A stretch of DNA of 64,000 nucleotides from Marisa cornuarietis (lineage: Eukaryota; Mollusca; Gastropoda; Architaenioglossa; Ampullariidae): contig SMMW01000077.1 in assembly GCA_004794655.1 (NCBI GenBank), positions 1,240,001 through 1,304,000 of the forward strand. Direction: 5' to 3'. Shown here piece after piece: positions 45,040 through 54,484 of this stretch. The notes below the pieces were generated by a model. That model saw only the letters and a list, made by a program, of their open reading frames with translations, was not told the origin of the DNA and searched no databases. The position numbers were made by a program, and so were the translations under genes. The first letter of the stretch is position 1. Every line of letters starts with the position of its first letter.

Positions 45040-46548
45040 TACGGTACATAATCTACGCCATGTCATGTCAGACATGTAAATGTGTCTGCTGTACACACCG
45101 TTACAGTCTACGCCATGTCATGTCAGACATGTAAATGTGTCTGCTGTACACACCGTTACAGTCTACGCCATTACATGTCAGACATGTAAATGTGTCTGCT
45201 GTACACACCGTTACAGTCTACACCATGTCATGTCAGACATGTAAATGTGTCTGCTGTACACACCGTTACATTCTACACCATGTCATGTCAGACATGTAAA
45301 TGTGTCTGCTGTACACACCGTTACATTCTACACCATGTCATGTCAGACATGTAAATGTGTCTGCTGTACACACCGTTACAGTCTACACCATGTCATGTCA
45401 GACATGTAAATGTGTCTGCTGTACACACCGTTACAGTCTACGCCATGTCATGTCAGACATGTAAATGTGTCTGCTGTACACACCGTTACAGTCTACGCCA
45501 TGTCATGTCAGACATGTAAATGTGTCTGCTGTAGACACCGTTACAGTGTCATCCATGTCATGTCAGACATGTAAATGTGTCTGCTGTACACACCGTTACA
45601 GTCTACGCCATGTCATGTCAGACATGTAAATGTGTCTGCTGTACACACCGTTACAGTCTACACCATGTCATGTCAGACATGTAAATGTGTCTGCTGTACA
45701 CACCGTTACATTCTACACCATGTCATGTCAGACATGTAAATGTGTCTGCTGTACACACCGTTACATTCTACACCATGTCATGTCAGACATGTAAATGTGT
45801 CTGCTGTACACACCGTTACAGTCTACACCATGTCATGTCAGACATGTAAATGTGTCTGCTGTACACACCGTTACAGTCTACGCCATGTCATGTCAGACAT
45901 GTAAATGTGTCTGCTGTACACACCGTTACAGTCTACGCCATGTCATGTCAGACATGTAAATGTGTCTGCTGTACACACCGTTACAGTCTACACCATGTCA
46001 TGTCAGACATGTAAATGTGTCTGCTGTACACACCGTTACAGTCTACGCCATGTCATGTCAGACATGTAAATGTGTCTGCTGTACACACCGTTACAGTCTA
46101 CACCATGTCATGTCAGACATGTAAATGTGTCTGCTGTACACACCGTTACATTCTACACCATGTCATGTCAGACATGTAAATGTGTCTGCTGTACACACCG
46201 TTACAGTCTACGCCATGTCATGTCAGACATGTAAATGTGTCTGCTGTACACACCGTTACAGTCTACACCATGTCATGTCAGACATGTAAATGTGTCTGCT
46301 GTACACACCGTTACAGTCTACGCCATGTCATGTCAGACATGTAAATGTGTCTGCTGTACACACCGTTACAGTCTACGCCATGTCATGTCAGACATGTAAA
46401 TGTGTCTGCTGTAGACACCGTTACAGTGTCATCCATGTCATGTCAGACATGTAAATGTGTCTGCTGAACACACCGTTACAGTGTCATCCATGTCATGTCA
46501 GACATGTAAATGTGTCTGCTGTACACACCGTTACAGTCTACAGTCTAC
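45040..46548. repeat. 55-bp minisatellite, left part, about 27 copies
   Basis: CATGTCATGTCAGACATGTA recurs 55 bases apart (TGTCATGTCAGACAT at 45061 and 45116), followed by AATGTGTCTGCTGTACACAC and CGTTACAGTCTACGC. GACATGTAAATGTGTCTG is nearly invariant. Single-base variants (CGCC or CACC, CAGTCT or CATTCT) form repeating patterns. The array is interrupted by a LINE and resumes at 47712. Confidence 0.97.
46542..46548. repeat. Target-site duplication, 5' side of LINE
   Basis: AGTCTAC matches the heptamer at 47712-47718 directly after the LINE. A second adjacent AGTCTAC at 46535-46541 belongs to the array unit, so exact assignment is ambiguous by one heptamer. Confidence 0.6.
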
Positions 46549-47708
46549 GTCTTCTTATAGAAAAGCATCTGCAGCATCAGCGGGACCTTTACCACAACTT
46601 CATTGACTTTAAGAAGGCATTTGACAGAGTCTGGCACGAGGGGCTATGGCATGTGATGCGGAAATTCAACATTGAAGAAGGGCTTGTCCAAGTCGTTGAA
46701 GCGTTGTATAACAGCTCAACGAGTACAGTTTTGCTTAACAACCAAATAGGAGCTTACTTTCGTACCACAGTAGGGGTACGTCAAGGATGTCCCCTATCAC
46801 CCGTGTTGTTTAATATATTCTTGGAGAACATCATGCTTGAAGCTCTTCATGACCACCATACCTCCATTTCAATCGGTGGAAGACCAATCTGCAACCTACG
46901 CTTTGCAGATGATATAGATCTGTTAGCAGGTACAAACAAGGAACTGCAAGACCTCACCAACAGACTGACAGACAGCTCAAACGCATATGGAATGGAGACA
47001 AGCACAGAAAAGAGCAAAGTTATGATCAATGGCAACGGCAAAGCAGAGATCTATATGAACGGGGTACAGCTCGAAGAGGTAAGCAGCTTCAAGTACTTGG
47101 GAGCCACTCTCCCCAAGGACGGCAGCTCCACGCAAGATATCCGCATCAGGATCGCAACAGCAACAGCAGCAATGGCTAGGCTAGATAGGATCTGGCATAG
47201 CCACAAGATAAGGTTCACTACCATGTACAGGCTGTACAAATCCCTGGTAGTGCCGATCCTGCTCTACGGATGCGACACGTGGACTCTACTCGCCGAAACA
47301 GAAAGGAGAATCCAGGCATTCGAGCACAAGTGTCTGAGGGGGCTGCTCCGGATCTCATACAAAGAACACAAAACCAACGACTTTGTAAGAAACAAGATTG
47401 CCACACTGGTAGGACACCAGGAACCTCTACTATCAACAGTCAAGCGACGTAAGCTGGTCTTCTTTGGCCATGTAACCCGGCACGACACCTTGTCGAAGAC
47501 TATCCTTCAAGGCACCTTGGAGGGTAGCCGACGCCGCGGTGGTCAGAGAAAGAACTGGCTTACGAACGTCAAAGACTGGACTGGTCGTCCTGTACAGGAC
47601 CTGCTGACTATTGCCCAAAACAGGCAAGAGTGGCGGGCCCTATCAGCTGCCGCGTCTATCCATGTGCTCCCCCCAACGCCAGGTGCCAGGCAAGGGACGA
47701 CTGACTGA
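46548..47708 (+). CDS. Reverse transcriptase of RTE-like LINE, 5' truncated
   Basis: The reading frame enters from the tandem array (its first Met is at 46455) and becomes LINE-derived at about residue 32 of 417. Reverse-transcriptase motif A is FIDFKKAFD (catalytic Asp at residue 51), motif B is VRQGCPLSP (108-116), and motif C is FADD (150-153) with both catalytic aspartates. SFKYLGATL (221-229) is a motif typical after the palm. The C-terminal region has YGCDTW (281-286), RRKLVFFGHV (331-340) and GSRRRGGQRKNW, the pattern seen in BovB/RTE proteins. The endonuclease domain and the N-terminal RT blocks are missing. There is no stop or frameshift across about 386 codons. It copies LINE RNA at nicked target DNA in intact relatives; here it is a remnant. 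Confidence 0.88.
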   Translation, partial: RLLIEKHLQHQRDLYHNFIDFKKAFDRVWHEGLWHVMRKFNIEEGLVQVVEALYNSSTSTVLLNNQIGAYFRTTVGVRQGCPLSPVLFNIFLENIMLEALHDHHTSISIGGRPICNLRFADDIDLLAGTNKELQDLTNRLTDSSNAYGMETSTEKSKVMINGNGKAEIYMNGVQLEEVSSFKYLGATLPKDGSSTQDIRIRIATATAAMARLDRIWHSHKIRFTTMYRLYKSLVVPILLYGCDTWTLLAETERRIQAFEHKCLRGLLRISYKEHKTNDFVRNKIATLVGHQEPLLSTVKRRKLVFFGHVTRHDTLSKTILQGTLEGSRRRGGQRKNWLTNVKDWTGRPVQDLLTIAQNRQEWRALSAAASIHVLPPTPGARQGTTD

Positions 47709-47711
47709 CTG
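46549..47711 (+). mobile_element. 5'-truncated RTE-like LINE inserted in the 55-bp array
   Basis: A 1.16-kb insertion interrupts the array. It starts inside the reverse-transcriptase coding region and ends with the short CTGA repeat GACGACTGACTGACTG rather than poly(A), as RTE-type elements often do. The same family and 3' end occur at 31.0-33.8 kb. The open frame and clean array edges indicate a comparatively recent insertion. The missing 5' part means it cannot be autonomous. Confidence 0.88.
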
Positions 47712-47990
47712 AGTCTACACCATGTCATGTCAGACATGTAAATGTGTCTGCTGTACACACCGTTACAGTCTACGCCATGTCATGTCAGACATGTAAATGT
47801 GTCTGTTGTACACACCGATACAGTGTGATCTATGTCGTGTCAGACATGTAAATGTGTCTGTTGTAGACACCGTTACAGTGTCATCCATGTCATGTCAGAC
47901 ATGTAAATGTGTCTACTGTACACACCATTACAGTCTACGCCATGTTATGTCAGATATGTAAATGTGTCTGCCGTACACACCACTCATGTC
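47712..47990. repeat. 55-bp minisatellite, right part, about five copies
   Basis: The array resumes directly after the LINE with AGTCTACACCATGTCATGTC. Copies decay to the right (CACCGATACAGTGTGATCTA, GTCAGATATG), as expected of an array edge. The first seven bases double as the target-site duplication. Confidence 0.93.
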
Positions 47991-49413
47991 AGATCTCGTC
48001 CTGTCTCTCGAGATCAGAGTTAAGTCCGTGACGGCAAAATAATTATCACCAAGAGGTGTTTCTTCGATCCTCTACAAATCTTTAAGACAAGAACACTGAT
48101 GTCTCTTGCGCCTCCACAGCAAGAAAATTAGAGAAGCTGCGCGAAAATGTCAGACAGGCGGCGCTGCCTCTCAGTCTCCAGGCGCCATGTTGATGACGTA
48201 GTTGCGCGCTGGACCTGTGACATTCATCGTGACATTCCCTGTGACATTGACTGTGACATTTACCGAGAGACACAGAGTTTGAGGTTTGTCCGCGGTAACC
48301 CCCACTTGTGTAGACCAGTGATGGGGATGCAGCCAAGGCAGCCACAGGGTTCAGTACATCTGAGCTATTTATAGCCACATGAATGTATATGAAGTCAATA
48401 ATCACAGTAACACATTGTGTGGCACAAGCAAGGGACGAACATTAGCAGACAGACAGGATACACACGACTACATGAGGCTACACACACGCATGCTTCTTAT
48501 CGGCTGCCCGAAGCCTATTTGGACGATTTTGGAGAATTGCGCATGTGACCTTCACCCCAAGCCGAGGGTAGACCACTTCCGGCTTAATGTCGGCTGTCGA
48601 TGTTGGACTATGTCGCTCATGCAATAAAAAAGACCATCGACTTATTGTACAGCTCACACCTGCAAGTGTCCAAGTCTGTCCTTTCATTGATTTCCAAAGG
48701 ATGAGCAAATAAAGAAGCTTTGGGTGGAAAAATTTCATTTGAGTTCATGAGAATAGTTGTGCACGTGCAAGCAGGTCTGTGCGTGTAGACACTTTGTAAC
48801 TGCTAGGAACACCTCCCTTACAAAGAGGTACATGTGTGTATTAAACAGTCGTGATTGTAATTATTAATGTACACTAACTGCACAAACACAAAATTGTGCA
48901 TCAGGAAAAAACCAGTTTTGTTACTTTGTCTCGTCTAGGAACTGTCTAACTATAAGCGTATAGGTAAGGGCTGGACGCTAAACTACGTCACGTAACGTCA
49001 CGTAATGAGACTGACACTGACGTAGGAAACGTTACAGCACACAGGCTAGAAACAGACAGAGAGGCCATCATAATGGCTGACACTCAGTGACGTGCTGTAC
49101 AGTGGCAACAGCAAGAAACTCCCTTCATATGAATCACTGCTGTGTCTCCACACACAGGTCACGTGCCTCACGTGACAGTCAGTGACATGTCATCAGCAGG
49201 GTCTGTAGACCGCCCTGCATACTTTCACACTTTCACTCCCTGGCAATTCTAGTGGTGGCCCCTAGTGGATGTGCCTTTGTGACTTGGTGGATGTGTAATC
49301 AAGGGGGTTGTGACGTAACAGATTGTGACCTGAGGTCGTGTTACGTGGTGTGTGACGTGGTGGGGTGACCCGCGATGTGTAACGGGCTATCGGTGACGTG
49401 GCGAGAGACTTAC
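47991..49413. other. Unique DNA, probably the first intron or flank of the minus-strand gene
   Basis: Single-copy sequence downstream of the minus-strand exon donor at 49413. It contains small GTGACATT repeats at 48217-48262 and GTGACGTGGTG-type repeats at 49307-49370. No second exon can be recognised because the exon phase leaves little to match. Confidence 0.45.
48365..48373 (-). promoter_or_regulatory. TATA box, candidate
   Basis: Minus strand reads GGCTATAAATAGCTC, a strong TATA match. The minus-strand frame following it (to 48082) has no recognised domain, so the target is unknown. Confidence 0.3.
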
Positions 49414-49660
49414 CCATTTCGTCGATGTTCTTGGACATGTTGAGTGAGACGCCGATGAGGACGATGCTGAAGAGCAGCAAGATGAAGGTGACGATGCCCA
49501 CGGCCCGCGCCACGCGCTTGCGTTGCCTAGTGACGGGGTCGTCAGGGAGATCGCCATTGGCGATCTTGAGGCTGACGCTGGCCGAGTGCTCGGTCGTGTC
49601 GTCATCATGCTCGATGTGGCACGACAGGATTTCAATCCCGTCATCCTCTGTTGTTGCCAT
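49414..49660 (-). CDS. First exon of a single-pass membrane protein, family not recognised
   Basis: ATG at 49660 sits in a good context (GTCATGG). The exon encodes 82 residues plus one base and ends ATGG|GTAAGT at 49413, a consensus splice donor in phase 1. Residues 1-41 are acidic (EDDGIE, EHDDDTTEH, LPDDP). RQRKRVAR at 45-52 is a basic cluster, and AVGIVTFILLLFSIVLIGVS (53-72) is a membrane span followed by LNMSKNIDEM. The basic side before the span predicts a cytoplasmic N-terminus (type II, signal anchor). NMS is a potential N-glycosylation site on the other side. The remaining exons lie to the left on the minus strand or outside the window. I do not recognise the family and propose no function. 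Confidence 0.7.
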
Positions 49661-49720
49661 GACGACACCGTCACGTAATCGCCGCGCCGCTGACGGCGCC
49701 GGAAGCGGAAGTAACTCTAT
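49661..49720 (-). promoter_or_regulatory. CpG-rich promoter with tandem ETS-type sites
   Basis: The 60 bases upstream of the exon are CpG-rich (CGCCGCGCCGCTGACGGCGC). CCGGAAGCGGAAGT at 49699-49712 is a tandem pair of GGAA sites matching ETS/GABP motifs typical of TATA-less promoters. GTCACGTAA near 49670 is CRE-like. The sites are strand-symmetric in effect, and transcription is inferred to run leftward. Confidence 0.5.
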
Positions 49721-50039
49721 GGCTGTCTATGATGTCAGCAGAGTGCGTTCGCATGAAGGTGAAGGGTATTCCAAAGGAGACTTGCACAGGTGTCCCAAGC
49801 TGATCAAATATGTAGGCGCTGTCTAGCCTGTAGACTATATGGCCGCACAAATCACGTGACTAGCTCGACAGGAATCACATCAATTTACGTACGTTGGTCT
49901 TTGTGATACTGTATATGACTTGGTGTTACTTTCTGAAAAACATGGAACTAAGTGGCGATTATATCATGACCATCTCAACAATGTAAGACAGTGACTACGT
50001 CTTACAGACCTCGATGCACAGTTAGACGATCAGCTGGCG
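49721..50039. other. Unique DNA upstream of the minus-strand exon
   Basis: Single-copy sequence, no repeat or gene recognised. The 142-codon plus-strand frame across 49398-49826 is antisense to the called exon and is not supported. Confidence 0.5.
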
Positions 50040-50440
50040 GTCGTTAGAATGTACGGCTGAGGTCCTCAAGAAGCACAGTTGGTGGTCCTCAATAAGAACA
50101 GTCAGTGGTCCTCAAGAAGCACAGCTGGAGGTCCTACAGAAGCACGGTCGAGGGTCCCCAAGAAGGACAGTCGGTGGATCTACAGAAGCATGTCGAGGGT
50201 CCTCTAGGAGGACAGTTGGTGGTCCCCAAGAAGGACAGTCGGTGGACCTCAATAAACACAGTAAGTAGTCCTCAAAAACCACAGTCGGAGGTCCTACAGA
50301 AGCACAGTCGGAGGTCCTACAGAAGCACGGTCGAGGGTCCCCTAGAAGGACAGTCGGTGGGTCCTCAAGAAGCACAGCTGGAGGTCTTAAAGAAGTACAG
50401 TCGGTGGTCCTGAAGACACCCAGTCCGAGGTCCTGCCGTC
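50040..50440. repeat. Degenerate 21-24 bp minisatellite
   Basis: About eighteen copies of GGTCCTACAGAAGCACAGTC or GGTCCTCAAGAAGCACAG with CCCCAAGAAGGACAGTCGGT variants. Frames of 102 (plus) and 87 (minus) codons are repeat translations. Confidence 0.92.
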
Positions 50441-51491
50441 CTAACGACGCAGGTGGTCTTCTGCAGGCGGGGTGGCACTAAGCGACACGTTTACCAGGCT
50501 GCTGCAAGACACTGCACGTGCTGCTTGTGATGGGACTTGTCACTGCTGACCGCGTGTATACAACCTAGAGAAATAAAGGACAGATGTTAATGAAGTCTAC
50601 CCACACAATTTACAAATCATAGAAAACCCTGTCGCGTAGCTTGTCAGTCAAACGATCGCCTCAAACAGACCGCCTGAATGATTTCGGCAACAGTCACGCC
50701 CCAATGATCACGGGGAATTGAGCGCTAACCTACTTTTCACATAAATCTCGGTACTCTCTTGTCTTTCACACTCGTGTATTCTTCTCTTTTCGGCGCGACG
50801 AGGTAACCGTTGAGGTAACAGGGTAACGGTTGAGGTAACAGGGTAACAGTGGCATGACAGGGTAACAGTTGAGGTGACGGGGTAACAGTTGGCGGCACAT
50901 GCCGGTCGAGGCGTAAGAGGTGTAACGGCCACAGGGAGAGGCGAGCGCCACCTGGCGTCAATACCGCCTTTCAACATCGCACACGGCGGTAATAGGGCCC
51001 GGATACAGGTATCGAGCATCTTCCTCCACCTCGGGCTCACGCTCTGCTGAACGCGTGCTAACCCTCTGGTCGCACGTAACTGGCGAGGTTATGACCTCTT
51101 CATCAGTTGAACTCCAGACATCTGTGTGAATGAGCATGATGGGATACATCACTACACGTTACAGAGGGAACAACGTCACAAACATCTCGCCAGCTAACAG
51201 TACCAACACACACACACACACAGGTGCAGACAGCATAGACACACAGCACAGACACGTGCACACTCAGCATGGACACATGTTCACACAGCGCATGAACACA
51301 GGCGCTTACATAACATAGACACGGGTGAACACACGATATGCACACAGCACACACAGGCGCTCACACCACACGCACACAGGTGCACGCACGACACAGACAC
51401 TCACGTGCGTATGTTATCGACAAGCGAGGGCGACATCGATGATAACGACGAGTAGACTGACGACGTGCAGTACAGCGCACACAGACTCATG
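50441..51491. other. Unique DNA, no gene recognised
   Basis: Includes a 20-bp repeat, GGTAACAGGGTAACGGTTGA, at 50803-50892 (about five copies) and scattered ACACAGCACAGACAC repeats at 51230-51400. Reverse-strand frames up to 110 codons have no recognised domain. Confidence 0.5.
50943..50959 (-). promoter_or_regulatory. CTCF-like motif, candidate
   Basis: Minus strand reads GACGCCAGGTGGCGCTC, which contains the AGGTGGCGC core of insect CTCF and the CCAGGTGGCGCT form of vertebrate CTCF. Motif evidence only. Confidence 0.38.
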
Positions 51492-51912
51492 CACACTCTA
51501 CCTTCTCTGTCTTCAGTGTGACCAGAAGTTCTACAGGACTACAGGACTCTACAACACACTCTACCTTCTCTGTCTTCAGTCTGACCACGAGTTCTACAGG
51601 ACTACAGGACTCTACAACACACTCTACCTTCTCTGTCTTCAGTCTGACCACGAGTTCTACAGGACTCTACAACACACTCTACCTTCTCTGTCTTCAGTCT
51701 GACCACGAGTTCTACAGGACTACAGGACTCTACAACACACTCTACCTTCTCTGTCTTCAGTCTGACCACGAGTTCTACAGGACTCTACAACACACTCTAC
51801 CTTCTCTGTCTTCAGTCTGACCACGAGTTCTACAGGACTTCTACAACACACTCTACCTTCTCTGTCTTCAGTCTGACCACGAGTTCTACAGGACTTCTAC
51901 AACTCTTTCTAC
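51492..51912. repeat. 54/63-bp minisatellite, about seven copies
   Basis: CACACTCTACCTTCTCTGTC followed by TTCAGTCTGACCACGAGTTC and TACAGGACTACAGGACTCTA. Some copies lack one ACTACAGG block, giving the shorter unit. Frames of 125 and 100 codons are repeat translations. Confidence 0.95.
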
Positions 51913-51968
51913 CCTGGTAGACCCAAGTATCACGTGCTTTACGCTGTAGTAATTAACACCTGTGCTAA

Positions 51969-52050
51969 TTAATAATAATAATAATAAAGGAAAGATGTGT
52001 AGGGCGCATACTCACACTCCCAAGGAACATACACTTAGTGCTTCACAACA
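51969..52050 (-). mobile_element. SINE/LINE 3' tail with (TTA)n
   Basis: Minus strand reads GAAGCACTAAGTGTATGTTC, then CTTGGGAGTGTGAGTATGCG, then CCCTACACATCTTTCCTTTA ending in TTATTATTATTATTA. It matches the block order of the plus-strand copy at 20285-20386. Confidence 0.6.
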
Positions 52051-52415
52051 AGAACGAGACAGAAAAAAACGCAAAGAGGAAGTAAAGAAGAAGGAATAAG
52101 AGTGAGTATCGGGAGTTTGCACAAGGAAGACAAGGAGGGAAGCAGCAATAAGCGGTGTGACAGGGGTGGGGGGGGGGGTTGACAAAGGACGAGCGTTGTG
52201 TGGACTGTCAGGAGCAATGCTGAAGGAAGAGATACATGTTCGGTGCACATTTAAAGGATTCAGTTGTAGGAAGGTGGCGGATATGGAAAGGCAGGTAGTT
52301 CCATTGTTTTACTGTACAGTAACTAAACATCCTGTGATTATATGTTGTTGTTATGGTGACAGGAACAGTCTGGATACTGTCATCGGACGAAGAGCGGAGT
52401 TGTCTGGCTGGGAGT
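52051..52415. other. Unique DNA, no gene recognised
   Basis: Single-copy sequence with a G run at 52167. The 148-codon plus frame that ends in the CA repeat has no recognised domain. Confidence 0.45.
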
Positions 52416-52481
52416 TAATAATAATAATAATGAGGATTAGTATAGCGCCTGACCAAACTGTGCTCAGAGCTTTATATAGAT
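52416..52481 (-). mobile_element. Second type of retroposon tail, candidate
   Basis: Minus strand reads AAAGCTCTGAGCACAGTTTG, then GTCAGGCGCTATACTAATCC, then TCATTATTATTATTATTAAC. GCGCTATA followed by a trinucleotide tail is common at the 3' ends of invertebrate SINEs. Only one copy is present, so confidence is modest. Confidence 0.45.
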
Positions 52482-52536
52482 CATACATAAACAATCATGT
52501 ACCATATTCACATATCACAGACTCGCGCACGTCTAC

Positions 52537-52537
<1 letters not shown>

Positions 52538-52590
<53 letters not shown>
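52538..52590. repeat. (CA)n microsatellite
   Basis: About 26 uninterrupted CA dinucleotides. Confidence 0.97.
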
Positions 52591-52592
<2 letters not shown>

Positions 52593-54004
52593 TGAGAAGT
52601 TGAGAGAAATAGTCAGGGCAGCAACCAGCACAGAAATCACAGCACAGCACAGACAGTTTGTAGTGAGTGAGAGAACGGACGAGTAGCCACAGGACGGGTA
52701 GCCACAGTACACAAAAGGAAGGAGAGGAGTGACATGGTGTTTGGTCTCGTCACATGCATTTCTTCAGCAAAGAAGCTGCTTTCATGGAGTCACATGACAA
52801 GCGTGCGAGATATCGCGAGAAAGTTTTAGATTTTGAATTTATGGAAGAGCCTGGCCCCACAGTGACAGTGAGCAGCAAGTGACATGGTCATATCAACGTG
52901 ACATCACGATATCGCCTGACAGGCGGCAGACACTGTCACCCTGCCATGACCCTGATGTGACCCTGCCATGACCCTTTCGTGCTGCACGTGATTTCCGTCT
53001 CTGTGTCAGCCACAGACATCTGCTTGCATTGCCTTGTACAGCCCGCAGATTTCTCTGCAGCATCACGATGGACGACTAGATATCCGCAAACTACATCCTC
53101 AGTGTGACATCTCCACAGTTCCCTAGTCACTGTACCAGGACAATATCAGTGATGTAGATCCATGATGGACTTACAGATCCATAATACTATGGTCTTCACA
53201 GTCCACTGTACCAGTAATGTGTGTCCATCATGGACTTACAAATCTAAAGTACTATGGTGTTCACATTACCATATTGTTCACAGCACTATGGTGTTCACAG
53301 TACTATAGCGTTCACAGGACTATGGTGTTAACAGGACTATGGAGATGATAGGTGTTACTTTCTATTTCTATCTCAGGGCGGTGACAAGACAGTGGGAGGT
53401 TATATAGTAGGTTTTATTTTATGTTCACATTACTGGGTGATTTCAAGGGGTGGTTGAGAGAAGGTTCTTCTCATTTTATTTTCACCAGTCTGGGCGAATG
53501 TTATTTTCATCACTCTGGGTAATTACAAGAGTGCAGAGAAGTACAAAGCAAGTTCTAGTTCTATTTTACATGCTTGGCGTTCATTGGTAGGAAACAGGAA
53601 ACCATTTACCCACTCAACGTTTCACCTTAGCGTCAGCCTTGGTTAACCCAGCTCTGGGCTTTCCACCCCGGGTACTTGAAGCGCTGTAATCTACTACTTT
53701 TAAGGTAACTCATCATATAATCAGCTTGGGGCGCGGTTGTTAGCCACCCAGAGTTGATTTTACCAAGACATACCTTTGTAAGGAGGTGGGGAGAGAGGAG
53801 AGCCCGCTGTTGTGTTATTAATTTGTCACAATGATAAATAAAACAGCAGGACAAAAGTTAGTGATATCCGCTTGCCGGTGGTAAACACCTAAAGTATCGA
53901 GAGAAGAAAATCGTGGTGACAAGCGATACGAGGACAGAACTACAGGTCAACAGTAAACTCAAGAAGTGTTGGCAGGGTTTCTTACATATATGACCCGTGT
54001 TCAT
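52591..54004. other. Unique DNA with short local repeats
   Basis: GATGTGACCCTGCCATGACC near 52943 and CACAGTACTATGGTGTT-type repeats at 53265-53345 are small local duplications. No gene is recognised. Confidence 0.5.
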
Positions 54005-54295
54005 AGGTAAAATATGACAAGTGTTCACAGCTAAAGCTGACAATTGTCCATAGGTATATTACCATGTTCATAGGTAAAACCCGTGTGTTCATAGGTAAAA
54101 ACCGTATTCATAGGTATATGACCCATGTCCATAGGTAAAATATTACCCATGTTCATAGGTAAAAACCGTATTCATAGGTATATGACCCATGTTCTTAGGT
54201 AAAATATGACCGTATTCATAGGTATATGACCCATGTTCATAGGTAAATATGACCCGTGTTCATAGGTAAATATGACCCGTGATCACAGATAGATC
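54005..54295. repeat. Degenerate GTTCATAGGTAAAATATGACC minisatellite
   Basis: About thirteen imperfect copies of CATGTTCATAGGTAAA and TATGACCCGTGTTCATAGGT with units of about 18-30 bases. Confidence 0.88.
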
Positions 54296-54484
54296 CCAAC
54301 ATTACATCGTGAGTATGAAAGTGAGTGAAAGATGTAAACTTTAAAACACTGGCTGACAAGTGTCGCTTGAACATGGTGGACAAGACTGGAGTACAGTAGT
54401 GTCAGGGCTGCGTGTTGCAGCATCACACATTGATTCCGAAATAACACTTGGTGGAAGAGCCTGACAAGTGTAAGATGTATCCAC
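54296..54484. other. Short unique spacer
   Basis: About 190 bases of single-copy sequence; nothing identified. Confidence 0.5.
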
